From: Alphaproteobacteria bacterium | GTDB taxonomy: Bacteria > Pseudomonadota > Alphaproteobacteria > Caulobacterales > Aquidulcibacteraceae | DNA: 33,157 nucleotides | NCBI GenBank assembly: GCA_003242075.1 | Contig: QBMO01000003.1 | Coordinates: 22,700 to 55,856, forward strand | Direction: 5' to 3' | In this document: one piece after another, positions 7,563 to 16,471 of the stretch | Layout: each line of letters opens with the position of its first letter | Numbering within the stretch: the stretch's first letter is position 1 | Position numbers and translations under genes: made by a program | Notes under the pieces: generated by a model | What the model was told of the DNA's origin: nothing | Databases searched by the model: none | What the model saw: only the letters and a program-made list of their open reading frames with translations

Positions 7563-7619
7563 TGGTAGCAGAGCCTCGTTGCAGGCGGTTGTCCACAGGC
7601 TGCTACCAATTTGCTACCA
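7563..7619. repeat. Left integrase arm-type sites (GCTACCA)
   Basis: GCTACCA occurs at 7602-7608 and 7613-7619, exactly 11 bp apart, and once inverted at 7563-7569. The same heptamer pair with the same 11-bp step lies at the right end (30958 and 30969). One-helical-turn spacing at both ends fits binding by the integrase N-terminal arm domain. Confidence 0.6.
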
Positions 7620-7773
7620 AATTTGGGAGCCGAACAAAGCTGTGAATAAAATCGAGCGTCAGTCGTGATTGCCGACGTCGAGCTTGATGCGGTCGAAGGA
7701 AGGCAAGCGCTCCCCGCTGTGTAGCGCGACCTGACAAACCGACTTACGCAACAACTAGAACGGGGCGGGCGCA

Positions 7774-10700
7774 GTGTTAGGCGGACATCTTTTCACGCGG
7801 GACTACTTGCTGGAGGGCGTGAAGCGCGCGCCGCAATGGCGCGCATTGGACGACGGTGCCTTCGCCGATTTCGAAACCACCGCGCGCAAGCTTTTGGCGG
7901 GATTTCCTATCAACGGCCGACCGAACGAAGCCCAGACGGAAAAGGACCTCATCTATCCGGTGCTTGAGGCGCTTGGGTGGAGTGACGTCCAAGTTCAGGA
8001 GACGCTGTCGGCCAAGGGGCGCAAGCAGGTGCCCGATGCGCTGTTGTTCGCGAGCGCCGAACAGAAGACGCTGGCGGTCGCTGAGCCGCAGCCGTTCAAG
8101 CGGTATGCCTTCGGTTTGGCGATCATGGAAGCCAAGCGTTGGGCGCGTGCGCTCGACCGTGCCGACAAACGCGAAGCGCATGAAGATGGAGTGCCATCGA
8201 CGCAGATGCTTCAGTATCTGAGCCGCGTCGACATTCAAACCAGCGGCGTCGTGCGGCTTGGCATTCTAACCAACGGCGTTAAATGGCGCCTCTATTTCCA
8301 GGGGGCTCTCTCGGTCTCCGAGGAATATCTTGAGGTAGATCTCGCCAAGGCGCTTGGGCTGCCGGGGCACGATCTGGATCTCGTCGAGCGCGCTGATGAG
8401 CGGTTGACGCCAGCTCATGCGCTTAAGCTTTTCTATTTGCTGTTTGGCAAGCAGGCTTTCTTGCCGATCGACGGCAAGCGTACGTTCCACGACATCGCCC
8501 GCGACTCAGGAAAGGTTTGGGAAGAGCAGGTCACGCGCGACCTGTCGACACTTGTCTTTGGTGACCTCTTTCCCAAGCTGGTGAGCGCCGTAGCCAAGCA
8601 TGACGCGCAACGCCCATCGCCGATGGACGCACAATATCTCGATGATGTGCGGCAGAGCGCACTCATCTTGCTCTACCGGCTTTTGTTCGTCGTCTATGCC
8701 GAAGACCGCGACCTGCTTCCAGATGCGGAAGAACCGTACAAATCATATTCGCTGACGGCCATGCGCCTTGACATCGCCGCGCAACGCGCCCGCGCGCGTG
8801 TGTTTTCGCAATCCGCCGCGACCTATTGGCCAAAACTGCTCGCCGTTTTCAAAGTAATCGCCGAAGGCGACGACTCACTGGGCGTCCCGCCTTACAACGG
8901 AGGTCTCTTTGCCAAAGAAAGCGCGCTCATCCTTGAGCGCATATCGCTTCCTGATGCGCTGATCGCCGATCTTATATTTGGCTTGTCGCATCGCACAGAG
9001 GACGGCGAGGCGCGCTATATCAACTATCGCGACCTTTCGGTGCAGCAACTGGGCACAGTTTATGAGCGCACGCTCGAATATAGTCTGCGCGAGATAGACG
9101 GCACTGTTGTTGTCGATGCCGACGACGCGGCGCGGCACAGCTCAGGCAGCTATTACACGCCAGACAGCCTTGTGATGCTAATCATCGAGAAGGCGGTCGG
9201 TCCTCTCGTTCAAGAGCGCTTGGAAGCCTTTAGGGCCAAGTCAGAAGAGCTCGCCAAGGACCCGCGTCCGATGGCGCGCCGCGAAGCTTTGCTGGTGGCG
9301 CTGGATCCTGCGTCAGAAATCCTCAAGCTCAAGATTTGCGACCCGGCGATGGGTTCGGGGCACTTTCTAGTGAGCCTTGTCGACTGGCTTGCTGACCGTG
9401 TGCTCGCCGCGATCCAGTTTGCGGAGGACGCGGCCGATTGGACGGAGCAGGTCTATCGCTCGCCGGTCCTCGACAACATTCAGGCCACACGCAATGAGAT
9501 CAAGCACCAGGCAGGCCAGCGCGGCTGGTTTTACGAGCCCGAACATCTTGATGACCGGCACATCGTTCGTCGTACAATTCTGAAGCGTTGCATCTACGGC
9601 GTCGATAAGAACCCGATGGCGGTTGAACTCGCGAAGGTGGCGTTGTGGTTGCACACCTTCACGGTCGGCGCGCCGCTTTCCTTTCTCGATCACCATCTGC
9701 GCTGCGGGAATTCGCTGCTCGGCGCCTGGGTCAAGCCTGCCATGGACAAGATGGCCGAGTGGGGCGGTCCGCTTCTCATGGAGGAGCCGCGCAAACGCGC
9801 CGTGGGCGCCGCGTCCGCGATGCAGGCGATCGAGAAGCTCAGCGACGCGGATATCGCCGAGGTGACTCAATCCAAGAACCTGTTTGCCGGCGTCTCTTCC
9901 ATGACCGCCGAGTTGACAGGGCTGATGGACATCATCCACGCGGCCGATCTCCTCGCTGCGCGCACCAAGGACGAGCGCGACGCGCTCGATGCGTTCCTGC
10001 GCTCGACCTATGGCGATCCGGTCGAGCTGGCGCATGGCAAGGCGAAGCTCGCTCTTCCGGAAACTGATCCGAAAGATACTGGCAAACTGGCGACCAAAGC
10101 GCGCACGCTCAGTGCGCGCATTGAAACGAGCGTCGCGGCGATGCGCGAGCACATCGCTCTGTCGCGTCCATTCCATTGGCAAGTCGCGTTCCCTGGAATC
10201 TGGCGTGACTGGGAAGAAGAAGTGCTGCATGGCGGCTTTGACGCCGTTGTCGGCAATCCGCCTTACGTGCGTCATGAGCTTATTCGAGATCAGAAGCCCG
10301 CGCTGCAAAAGGCGTTTCCGGCGACGTACTCCGGGACAGCCGATCTCTACGTCTATTTCTACGAGCAAGGACTAAAGTTACTGCGGCCAGGCGGCCGCAT
10401 GTCCTACGTGGTGACCAACAAGTGGCTGCGCGCTGGTTACGCTGAAAAGTTGCGTGATCATTTCGCGACGCAAGGCTGGATCGAGTTCGTCGCCGATTTC
10501 GGCCACGCCAAGCACTTCTTCCCCGACGCTGATGTGTTTCCGTCTGTGGTTGTCATCCGCAAGCCAGAAGGCGAGGCGCCCACGACATCGGAGGTCTGCG
10601 TCATTCCACGCGATGACGTGCCCCAGAAGGGGCTCGACGCGGCAGTTACTGCAACCACCTATAAGCTTCCTCGTGCGCATTTCACGAACGAGAGTTGGGT

Positions 10701-11844
10701 GCTGGAGCCGCCTGATGTCGTCGCGCTCATGGACAAAATCAAAGGCAATGGCGTCCCGCTCAAGGAGTACGCTGGTGTCAGCCCGCTATACGGCATCAAG
10801 ACCGGCTTCAACGAGGCATTTTTAATCGACGCGCCGACGCGTGATCGTTTGATCGCTGAAGACCCAAAGTCCGCCGAGTTCATCAAGCCTTACCTTCGAG
10901 GCCAAGACGTCGAGCGTTGGCGCGCGCCTGCAACTGGGCTCTACATGATTGTCATGGCGTCAAGCGGCGATCGCGAATGGCCCTGGTCATCAGCGCTCGA
11001 TGAGCTGGCCGCAGAGCAAAAGTTTTCTCATACGTTTCCGGCATTGCATCGACACTTTAAACGTCACGAGGCGGCCCTAAGGCGGCGCCAGGATCAAGGG
11101 CGATACTGGTGGGAGTTGAGGGCTTGCGCCTACTATGGAAGCTTCTCCAAACGGAAAACGATCTACGTGGACATTGCGTGGACACCGTCAATGTTGGTCG
11201 ACGATGGTGGTTCGATGTGCGTCAATACCGTCTACTTTCTTCCATCTGAACTGCTTGGCCCAACAGTTACGCTCAATTCGCCGATTTCCTGGTGGTATTC
11301 ATGGCGGAAGGCTCAGCACGGCAAAGACGAGGCCTTGCGCTATTTCACTGACTATGTGGAAGCGTTTCCCGTCGCCAACTTGGAAAAACACGAAACTGGA
11401 GACCTTGAACGCCTGGTTGGTTCGGTGACGGAGCGCACCGCAGTCGTTCAGAGTAGAGCGGCAGAGATGCGCGACTGGCTTAGGCACACCTGGCAACTCG
11501 AAGCGCCACCAGTTCAATTACGCAATCCGTCCGCACTCGACACAGAGGCTTTCGTTGCCGGTGTGATTGATGCGCTCCCGAGGCGGCAGAAATTGTCGGC
11601 GGCGGACATCGCTGATCTAAAGCGCGAATACGCCGCGACCGTCGAGCCGGCGCGTCAGGCGCGCGCCGAAATTTTCGCCCTCGAACGTGAACTCTCCCAC
11701 CTAGTAAACGTCGCTTATGGGCTGACGCCTGAAGATGTTTCTCTGATGTGGCGTACGTCGCCGCCGCGGATGCCCTTCACCCCATCCGGGCTGCAGGATG
11801 TAGTTCAGCCCGCTGACAATACGGGCAACCATGAAAGGGAGTAG
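7774..11844 (+). CDS. Type IIG restriction-modification enzyme (Eco57I-like)
   Basis: This 1356-residue single-chain enzyme should both cut and N6-adenine-methylate DNA. The N-terminus has a PD-(D/E)xK-type nuclease signature: VPD with D88, then AIMEAKRW with E119 and K121. A helical linker leads to the methyltransferase: SSGSYYTPDSL, motif I DPAMGSGHF (about residue 523) and motif IV NPPY (about 828). The C-terminal third (YGIKTGFNEAFLID, FIKPYLRGQDVERW) is a TaqI/Eco57I-type target-recognition region. The start is GTG 7774 with weak purine-rich upstream sequence. It is intact and first in the island, followed by the DUF5131/TcmP pair. Resemblance to BREX PglX is limited to the shared methyltransferase core. 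Confidence 0.88.
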   Translation: MLGGHLFTRDYLLEGVKRAPQWRALDDGAFADFETTARKLLAGFPINGRPNEAQTEKDLIYPVLEALGWSDVQVQETLSAKGRKQVPDALLFASAEQKTLAVAEPQPFKRYAFGLAIMEAKRWARALDRADKREAHEDGVPSTQMLQYLSRVDIQTSGVVRLGILTNGVKWRLYFQGALSVSEEYLEVDLAKALGLPGHDLDLVERADERLTPAHALKLFYLLFGKQAFLPIDGKRTFHDIARDSGKVWEEQVTRDLSTLVFGDLFPKLVSAVAKHDAQRPSPMDAQYLDDVRQSALILLYRLLFVVYAEDRDLLPDAEEPYKSYSLTAMRLDIAAQRARARVFSQSAATYWPKLLAVFKVIAEGDDSLGVPPYNGGLFAKESALILERISLPDALIADLIFGLSHRTEDGEARYINYRDLSVQQLGTVYERTLEYSLREIDGTVVVDADDAARHSSGSYYTPDSLVMLIIEKAVGPLVQERLEAFRAKSEELAKDPRPMARREALLVALDPASEILKLKICDPAMGSGHFLVSLVDWLADRVLAAIQFAEDAADWTEQVYRSPVLDNIQATRNEIKHQAGQRGWFYEPEHLDDRHIVRRTILKRCIYGVDKNPMAVELAKVALWLHTFTVGAPLSFLDHHLRCGNSLLGAWVKPAMDKMAEWGGPLLMEEPRKRAVGAASAMQAIEKLSDADIAEVTQSKNLFAGVSSMTAELTGLMDIIHAADLLAARTKDERDALDAFLRSTYGDPVELAHGKAKLALPETDPKDTGKLATKARTLSARIETSVAAMREHIALSRPFHWQVAFPGIWRDWEEEVLHGGFDAVVGNPPYVRHELIRDQKPALQKAFPATYSGTADLYVYFYEQGLKLLRPGGRMSYVVTNKWLRAGYAEKLRDHFATQGWIEFVADFGHAKHFFPDADVFPSVVVIRKPEGEAPTTSEVCVIPRDDVPQKGLDAAVTATTYKLPRAHFTNESWVLEPPDVVALMDKIKGNGVPLKEYAGVSPLYGIKTGFNEAFLIDAPTRDRLIAEDPKSAEFIKPYLRGQDVERWRAPATGLYMIVMASSGDREWPWSSALDELAAEQKFSHTFPALHRHFKRHEAALRRRQDQGRYWWELRACAYYGSFSKRKTIYVDIAWTPSMLVDDGGSMCVNTVYFLPSELLGPTVTLNSPISWWYSWRKAQHGKDEALRYFTDYVEAFPVANLEKHETGDLERLVGSVTERTAVVQSRAAEMRDWLRHTWQLEAPPVQLRNPSALDTEAFVAGVIDALPRRQKLSAADIADLKREYAATVEPARQARAEIFALERELSHLVNVAYGLTPEDVSLMWRTSPPRMPFTPSGLQDVVQPADNTGNHERE

Positions 11845-11935
11845 CGGTCCTGTGGCTCTTCGAACGAATTCGGTTGGACGCTAGAGCCGAGCGCAAAATC
11901 GCGCTACAGTCATGGTTGCGCCGCCGAGGAAGATG

Positions 11936-12712
11936 ATGGCCGAAACTCAAATCGAATGGACCGACGCGACCTGGAATCCCGTCGCGGGCTGTTCGATTAT
12001 GTCAGCCGGTTGCAAGAACTGCTATGCGATGAATATGGCACGTCGCTTGGAGGCGATGGATGTCGAAAAATATCGTGGTCTGACAAAGCTCGCGAAAGGG
12101 CGCGCGGTCTGGACCGGCAAAGTCAGAGAGGACACCGAAGCACTGGCGATTCCACTCCGCTGGAAGAAGCCCCGCAAAATATTTGTCAATTCGATGAGCG
12201 ACCTCTTCCACGAAGCGGTCAACGATGCGTTCATCGTGTCCGTGTGGGATGTGATGCGACGCACGCCACAACACAACTACCAGATTCTCACGAAGCGGCC
12301 GGAACGCATGGTTTCGGTGCTAAAGCACGCAATCCGGGACGTACTGCCGAATGTCTGGCTGGGCACGAGCGTCGAGAACGCCAAGGTTGCCAATAGGATC
12401 ACGCATCTCCAGGCAGTTCCGGCGGCCATAAGGTTCATCTCATTCGAGCCGCTTATCGGTTCGGTGGGCGATGTCGATCTGACGGGCATTCACTGGGCGA
12501 TCGTTGGCGGAGAGAGTGGCCGACACGCGCGACCGATCAAGGAAGAGTGGATCGACGAGATCCACGATCTGTGCAGCGAAAACGATGTTGCCTTCTTCTT
12601 CAAACAGTGGGGCACCTGGGGAGCCGACAACAAGAAGCGCTCCAAGAAGGCCAACGGGCGCCAGTATCGCGGCCGTACGTGGAACGATATGCCGGCAGGG
12701 GTCCATGCGTAG
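11936..12712 (+). CDS. DUF5131 (phage Gp37/Gp68) three-Cys protein
   Basis: The 258-residue product starts MAETQIEWTDATWNPVAGC. Its three cysteines (C19, C26, C29; pattern C-x6-C-x2-C) define the Gp37/Gp68 three-Cys family, and their spacing recalls a radical-SAM iron-sulfur site. Later blocks are IFVNSMSDLFHEAV, NYQILTKRPERM, NVWLGTSVEN and WAIVGGESG. No activity is established. ATG 11936 is preferred because GAGGAAG lies just upstream, although 11933 and 11912 are possible. The gene sits 18 bp before tcmP, its usual partner, and 90 bp after the R-M gene. Confidence 0.88.
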   Translation: MAETQIEWTDATWNPVAGCSIMSAGCKNCYAMNMARRLEAMDVEKYRGLTKLAKGRAVWTGKVREDTEALAIPLRWKKPRKIFVNSMSDLFHEAVNDAFIVSVWDVMRRTPQHNYQILTKRPERMVSVLKHAIRDVLPNVWLGTSVENAKVANRITHLQAVPAAIRFISFEPLIGSVGDVDLTGIHWAIVGGESGRHARPIKEEWIDEIHDLCSENDVAFFFKQWGTWGADNKKRSKKANGRQYRGRTWNDMPAGVHA

Positions 12713-12730
12713 GGCGGCGCAAGGCGCGAC

Positions 12731-13981
12731 ATGGTAGGCAAGCCATACGATTGGGCGCAGGGCGCCGTCCTCGACGATCACTCGCGGCGTAAACACAAAA
12801 TCCTGCGGGAATACTTCCAGCGGTACATCTCCACGCGCTGCCAGTTGCCGCAACAAAGCAAATTCCGGCTTGTGGTCGTCGACGGTTTTTCCGGAGCAGG
12901 CCGCTACGCGTGCGGCAGCCCGGGTTCGCCTCTCATCTTCATCGAGGAACTACGGGCGACGCTGAGCGCCATGAACACCCGTAGGGCGGCCGAAGGGCTC
13001 GCCAAAATGGAAATCCAGTGCCTGCTTATTTTCAATGACGCCGACAACGGTGCCCTTGAGGCGCTCAAGGCGAATTGCGCGCCGCTGCTTGCATCGATCA
13101 AGGACGAGGTGCCGGACCTGCACCTTGCAGTGCGGTTCGTTAACGGCGAATTCGAAGCGTCGTATCCGGCTTTAAAGGCGCTAATCGCACAGGGGCGCTT
13201 CCGCAACGTGCTCTTCAACCTCGACCAATGTGGCCACTCGCAGGTCAATCACGACACGGTCCGGGACATCATGCAGCTGACGGGCTCGGCCGAGATCTTC
13301 TACACGTTTGCAATTCAGGCGTTGCTGGCCTTCCTGCACCGGCGCGATCCCCTAAAGTTGGCGAGGCAGGTCAGGCATCTCGGCATCACATCAGGTGAGT
13401 TGTCGTCGTTTGAACTGTTGATGAGCAACGATGCGTGGCTCGGCGCTGCTGAGCGCATGGTGTTCGACACCTTCCGCTCATGCGCGCCCTATGTGAGCCC
13501 GTTCTCAATCCATAATCCGGATGGTTGGCGCTACTGGTTCATCCACCTGGCGAACAACTACCGGGCCCGTCAGGTCTACAACAACGTGCTGCATGCCAAC
13601 GCGACGAGCCAGGCCCACTTCGGCCGCTCGGGCCTCAATATGCTCTCCTACGATCCTTCACAGGACGGCTCCCTGTATCTGTTCGACGTGAACGGCCGCG
13701 AGGCAGCAAAAGTGCAACTGATCGAGGACATCCCGCGATTACTCTCGGAGTCGGGCGACGCATTGAACGTCGCGGAATTCTACGAGAGCATCTACAATGC
13801 GACTCCCGCACATACCGACGATGTTCACGCTGCCATCATCCTCTGTGACGACCTTGAGGTGCTAACGACGGCCGGTGGCGTACGCCGCCGGGCGAACACC
13901 ATCGAAGTAGGCGATACCATTAGGCTGAAGGCTCAGCGATCGTTCTTTCCGATGTTCATGCCAGAAAAGAAAGGCCGCTAG
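12731..13981 (+). CDS. tcmP: Three-Cys-motif partner protein TcmP
   Basis: This 416-residue protein begins MVGKPYDWAQGAVLDDHSRRKH and continues with FRLVVVDGFSGAGRY, a Rossmann-like glycine-rich loop typical of TcmP and reminiscent of a methyltransferase SAM site. Central blocks include NVLFNLDQCGHSQVN and EIFYTFAIQALLAFL. TcmP is by definition found beside a DUF5131 protein, as here, and the pair recurs in phages and accessory islands. The biochemical role is unknown; a nucleic-acid-modifying function is inference. It is probably cotranscribed with the DUF5131 gene. Confidence 0.88.
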   Translation: MVGKPYDWAQGAVLDDHSRRKHKILREYFQRYISTRCQLPQQSKFRLVVVDGFSGAGRYACGSPGSPLIFIEELRATLSAMNTRRAAEGLAKMEIQCLLIFNDADNGALEALKANCAPLLASIKDEVPDLHLAVRFVNGEFEASYPALKALIAQGRFRNVLFNLDQCGHSQVNHDTVRDIMQLTGSAEIFYTFAIQALLAFLHRRDPLKLARQVRHLGITSGELSSFELLMSNDAWLGAAERMVFDTFRSCAPYVSPFSIHNPDGWRYWFIHLANNYRARQVYNNVLHANATSQAHFGRSGLNMLSYDPSQDGSLYLFDVNGREAAKVQLIEDIPRLLSESGDALNVAEFYESIYNATPAHTDDVHAAIILCDDLEVLTTAGGVRRRANTIEVGDTIRLKAQRSFFPMFMPEKKGR

Positions 13982-13989
13982 CCTGGTCC

Positions 13990-14151
13990 TTAGAACTCCG
14001 GCAGGTCGTTCGGATCGATCTCGGGTGCCATGAACACCACGACGGTATGCTCCTCAGGGCGATTCATCTTGGCGTTAGCCCCGTGGTCGACGCCGCCGGC
14101 AGGCGTCGACTTATGAATCGGACGCCCCGCGGCCCGACGCCTTCCGGTCAT
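13990..14151 (-). CDS. Small ORF, 53 aa, candidate
   Basis: This ORF encodes a basic N-terminal half (MTGRRRAAGRPIHKS) and an acidic tail (EHTVVVFMAPEIDPNDLPEF). It is convergent with tcmP, with nine bases between the ends. GC-rich third codon positions favour coding, but there is no clear ribosome-binding site and no recognised family. A 9-bp hairpin (GTCGACGCC/GGCGTCGAC, 14086-14110) lies within it, so the segment might instead hold a terminator for the upstream operon. Confidence 0.3.
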   Translation of the reverse strand: MTGRRRAAGRPIHKSTPAGGVDHGANAKMNRPEEHTVVVFMAPEIDPNDLPEF

Positions 14152-14517
14152 CCATCGCGCGCAGTGCGGGTCAAGGGACGCGCGTAAGCGCGGCGCGAAG
14201 CGCTAGCCCTTGGCGCGCGCGAGCACGGTGGCATTCCGCAGCATTCCTGACGCTACGCGTTGTCGGAAATCAGTCGCATCGACATTTCGCGCGTGGCGCG
14301 CAAACGCGAAACAAGTTGAGACGGCTTTGCCGCACTGTACTTTTTGCGCAAGCCATTGCTCGCGCAACTCTTCTCGCAGGGTGCACCTTGGAAGTGCGGC
14401 AGATTGTGGCAAAGCCTAATGCATTTGACGCTCACGCGTTTTCGATGAGCATCGTTGACGTGTTGCGATCTCGCGGAATTCTCATCGCCACTGTGAGTAA
14501 CTCGAATGGAGTTCGAC
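14152..14517. other. Intergenic stretch without firm gene
   Basis: The stretch contains overlapping short open frames on both strands (for example 14210-14419 plus and 14203-14412 minus), but none has family resemblance or a good ribosome-binding site. Several GCGC-rich inverted segments occur around 14180-14220. It probably holds the promoter of the HTH gene that starts at 14518. Confidence 0.4.
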
Positions 14518-14811
14518 ATGGGCAATGGAACTGCGAAACTGGAGCGGCTGCTGCCACGTAAGGAGGCCGCGCAATTCCTCACTGATCTTGGCTTGTCGAT
14601 TGCGCCCCAGACGCTGGCGCGGCTCTACAGTGAGGGACGAGGACCAGTGTGCATGCATCTCGGCCGCCGCGCGGTTTACAAGCCCGCCGATCTCATCAGC
14701 TACTTTCGCCAGCAGGCGAGCGCTCCAAACCAATCTTCTCGCGAGCCAAGACGTCCGGCCGCCAATGACGATCTACCGAAAGCAGCCAACGATCATGGCG
14801 ATGAAGAGTGA
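14518..14811 (+). CDS. AlpA/excisionase-like HTH protein
   Basis: This 97-residue protein has an N-terminal winged-HTH of the AlpA/MerR-excisionase type: LPRKEAAQFLTDLGL, then LARLYSEGRGPVCMHLGRRAVYKPADLISYF. The tail is disordered and charged. Proteins of this kind act as excisionases (directionality factors) or regulators of integrated elements, and this is the only such candidate on the island. ATG 14518 is chosen over 14506 because GGAG lies six bases before it. Its 3' end overlaps the convergent gene ending at 14793 by 19 bp. Confidence 0.75.
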   Translation: MGNGTAKLERLLPRKEAAQFLTDLGLSIAPQTLARLYSEGRGPVCMHLGRRAVYKPADLISYFRQQASAPNQSSREPRRPAANDDLPKAANDHGDEE

Positions 14812-15173
14812 AGGTCATCATCGTCGTTGGCTGAGTCACATGGCGGAGGCCGTGTCCACAAGCGTCGGCAGAAGTTCGAAAAACTCGGAACGCGTGCCTC
14901 GGTGACGATCATGTCCCAGTCACGTTCGATGATCGGTGATTGAGGTCGAGCGCGTGATTCGGTGACGCCAGCTAGTTGAACCGTGTCACGCAAGCGCAGC
15001 TGCGATGCGAGCGCGGCGCTCAAGGCGCCGGTAGGGCAGAGCACCAACAGATAAGGCATGTTGCGGCGGTGAAAGCCGTTAAATTCGATACGCCTGGCAA
15101 AGAGAACGATGTGCAAGCCGTAGCTGGATCGCTGCTTGGCCATCACATGGCCGTGGATGCGCCAGTCTGCCAT
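14793..15173 (-). CDS. Hypothetical protein (126 aa), last gene of leftward operon
   Basis: The product reads MADWRIHGHVMAKQRSSYG and continues with LHIVLFARRIEFNGFHRRNM, NMPYLLVLCPTGALSAALAS and IIERDWDMIVTEARV. The folded-looking core and the position six bases after the 153-aa gene support a real gene. I recognise no characterised family. It closes a four-gene leftward operon that starts at 16375. The 3' end overlaps the convergent HTH gene. Confidence 0.6.
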   Translation of the reverse strand: MADWRIHGHVMAKQRSSYGLHIVLFARRIEFNGFHRRNMPYLLVLCPTGALSAALASQLRLRDTVQLAGVTESRARPQSPIIERDWDMIVTEARVPSFSNFCRRLWTRPPPCDSANDDDDLHSSSP

Positions 15174-15179
15174 CGCGTC

Positions 15180-15641
15180 CTAGCCCCGAGGCTGGAGAGC
15201 GCGCAGATCGGCGATAGCGCTGAGCAACACGCGATGTGCGCTGGGATAATCGTCTGGGTCAATCGCTTCCGCCGCAATGCTCAGCTTGGCGATCGCACCC
15301 TCGACCGTCAGGGCGGGCACGTTCCGCAAGCGGCGCAACACGCGGACAGACTCGCGCGTGCATCGCTCATACTCGGCATCGATAGCGTAGAGCAGCTGCC
15401 CTTCTGGGAGCCGCTTCTGCTCGTCGTCGCTTAGACTGAACCAGTCTCGATGGTTGCCGAGCCACGCTTCGCGGTCGGACCAGCGCCTAAGCAGCGCCTC
15501 GCCGTGCCTTATGAGGTCGGCATAGTGACCGCACAGGACCAGCACAGGATCGGCCGCCGCCGCCTTGGTTAGCTGCACTTCGGAGAGCCACGGTGCCGCG
15601 CTCATGCCGGCGACTAGCTTGCGGCGAGAAAGGCGCGCCAT
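15180..15641 (-). CDS. Hypothetical protein with Tat-like N-terminus (153 aa)
   Basis: The product starts MARLSRRKLVAGMSAAPWL, an SRR-x-LV-containing twin-arginine-like leader. A helical body follows, with CGHYADLIRHGEALLRRW and YPSAHRVLLSAIADLRAL. It is a paralogue of the 159-aa protein at 15896: both have an SRR leader, an ACE/LCGHY-like start of the helical part, a central W/acidic block, and a closing pattern of AI-x-A-x(4)-D(D/H)P/Y, H, then SI/SAI and R-ALH/L. ATG 15641 shares its A with the preceding TGA stop, so translation is coupled. Such proteins are common in alphaproteobacterial integrative elements; the role is unknown. Confidence 0.65.
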   Translation of the reverse strand: MARLSRRKLVAGMSAAPWLSEVQLTKAAAADPVLVLCGHYADLIRHGEALLRRWSDREAWLGNHRDWFSLSDDEQKRLPEGQLLYAIDAEYERCTRESVRVLRRLRNVPALTVEGAIAKLSIAAEAIDPDDYPSAHRVLLSAIADLRALQPRG

Positions 15642-15892
15642 CACTCCGCGCTCCACAGAGCGCGCAGGGATGCGCAAACCAGCTCACCGAGCAGGCCTGC
15701 CGCCACAATCGCGCACAGAAACCCAAGCCAAGCGTTACCGGATTGAACCCCGACGAAATGGCCGAGGATGACGCCACCATAGGACGGAGGGCCGAAGACC
15801 AAGATGCCGAGCAATAGCCGCCACAGCAGCTGCAATACCAGGGCGATGACTCCGAGCAGGACAACGCCGCCCACGAGCGAGTCCCAGTCCAT
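15641..15892 (-). CDS. Small membrane protein (83 aa)
   Basis: Two to three hydrophobic segments cover most of the protein: LVGGVVLLGVIALVLQLLW (residues 6-24), LLGILVF onward, and AWLGFLCAIVAAGLLGELVC (about 53-72). It is very likely an inner-membrane protein. It sits between the two paralogous helical proteins, three bases after one and coupled to the other by a TGATG overlap. No family is recognised. Confidence 0.65.
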   Translation of the reverse strand: MDWDSLVGGVVLLGVIALVLQLLWRLLLGILVFGPPSYGGVILGHFVGVQSGNAWLGFLCAIVAAGLLGELVCASLRALWSAE

Positions 15893-15895
15893 GAC

Positions 15896-16375
15896 TTATG
15901 CTCCGTGAAGCGCGCGATAGTCGCGCAATATGCTGGCAATCAGATGATGCAGCTCTGGATGATCTTCCGGGCATGCTTCGATGGCGGCGACTGCGAGCTT
16001 GCCGCAGATTCCGAGATGCGTGGTCGCGACGATGCTCGGCAATGACTCCAGCAGCGCTTGGTTCTGCTCATGCAACGAGTCCATTTCGTCGTAGAGTGCG
16101 TCCATCTCCAACTGCTCGCGATGGTGAGCGCGCTGGGTGCGATTGAGCTTTGGCCAATTAAGTTCGACGAAAGCCCGGCTTTCGATCTCCTGCCAGCGGC
16201 GTCCCAGACGTTGCTGTTGAGATTGTCGTGCGAGGAAGGTTTCGCATGCAGCGATAGCAGGATCGCCGTTCGACGAAATCAAGGTGACTACGCCTCCAGC
16301 TATGAGCACGCAGCGGCGCGAAGGTTCACTGAGGCACGCGCTCTCGTGCGCCGCCGGGGGCGTGCGTCGGGACAT
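15896..16375 (-). CDS. Hypothetical protein, paralogue of the 153-aa protein (159 aa)
   Basis: This is the first gene of the leftward operon. The N-terminus contains EPSRRCVLIAGGVVTLISS, a twin-arginine-like stretch, then a helical body (LARQSQQQRLGRRWQEIE, MDALYDEMDSLHEQNQALLE) and an end matching its paralogue (AIEACPEDHPELHHLIASIL). Export or membrane tethering is an inference from the leader-like sequence. It is transcribed divergently from the XRE gene at 16472, across two repeat operators, and is likely controlled by that regulator. Function unknown. Confidence 0.65.
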   Translation of the reverse strand: MSRRTPPAAHESACLSEPSRRCVLIAGGVVTLISSNGDPAIAACETFLARQSQQQRLGRRWQEIESRAFVELNWPKLNRTQRAHHREQLEMDALYDEMDSLHEQNQALLESLPSIVATTHLGICGKLAVAAIEACPEDHPELHHLIASILRDYRALHGA

Positions 16376-16396
16376 TGGTAATGCTTTCGGTCTAGG

Positions 16397-16448
16397 TTGA
16401 TCCCAAGGGTATCAAATCACCCGCCAGAGTCAACCCAAAGGGATCAAA
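16397..16448. promoter_or_regulatory. Paired operators in divergent promoter region
   Basis: TTGATCCCAAGGGTATCAA (16397-16415) and, on the other strand, TTTGATCCCTTTGGGTTGA (16430-16448) are two copies of a pseudo-palindrome TTGATCCC-N2/3-GGGTTGA. They lie between the leftward operon start (16375) and the XRE start (16472). This is the expected place for an autoregulating XRE repressor to control both directions. Confidence 0.55.
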
Positions 16449-16471
16449 TAATCCCAAAGGCACGGTCGCTG

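Noticed and set aside
9367-10368. A 333-aa open frame on the minus strand inside the R-M gene
   Set aside because: It lies entirely antisense to the type IIG methyltransferase core, has no family pattern, and is explained by GC-rich codon structure.
7774-11844. BREX PglX identity for the large methyltransferase
   Set aside because: No other BREX genes (pglZ, brxC) are present, and the protein has an N-terminal D...ExK nuclease signature and a TaqI/Eco57I-like C-terminus, which fit type IIG better.
14203-14419. Overlapping 69-aa frames on both strands before the HTH gene
   Set aside because: Mirror frames with no ribosome-binding site or family pattern; likely non-coding.
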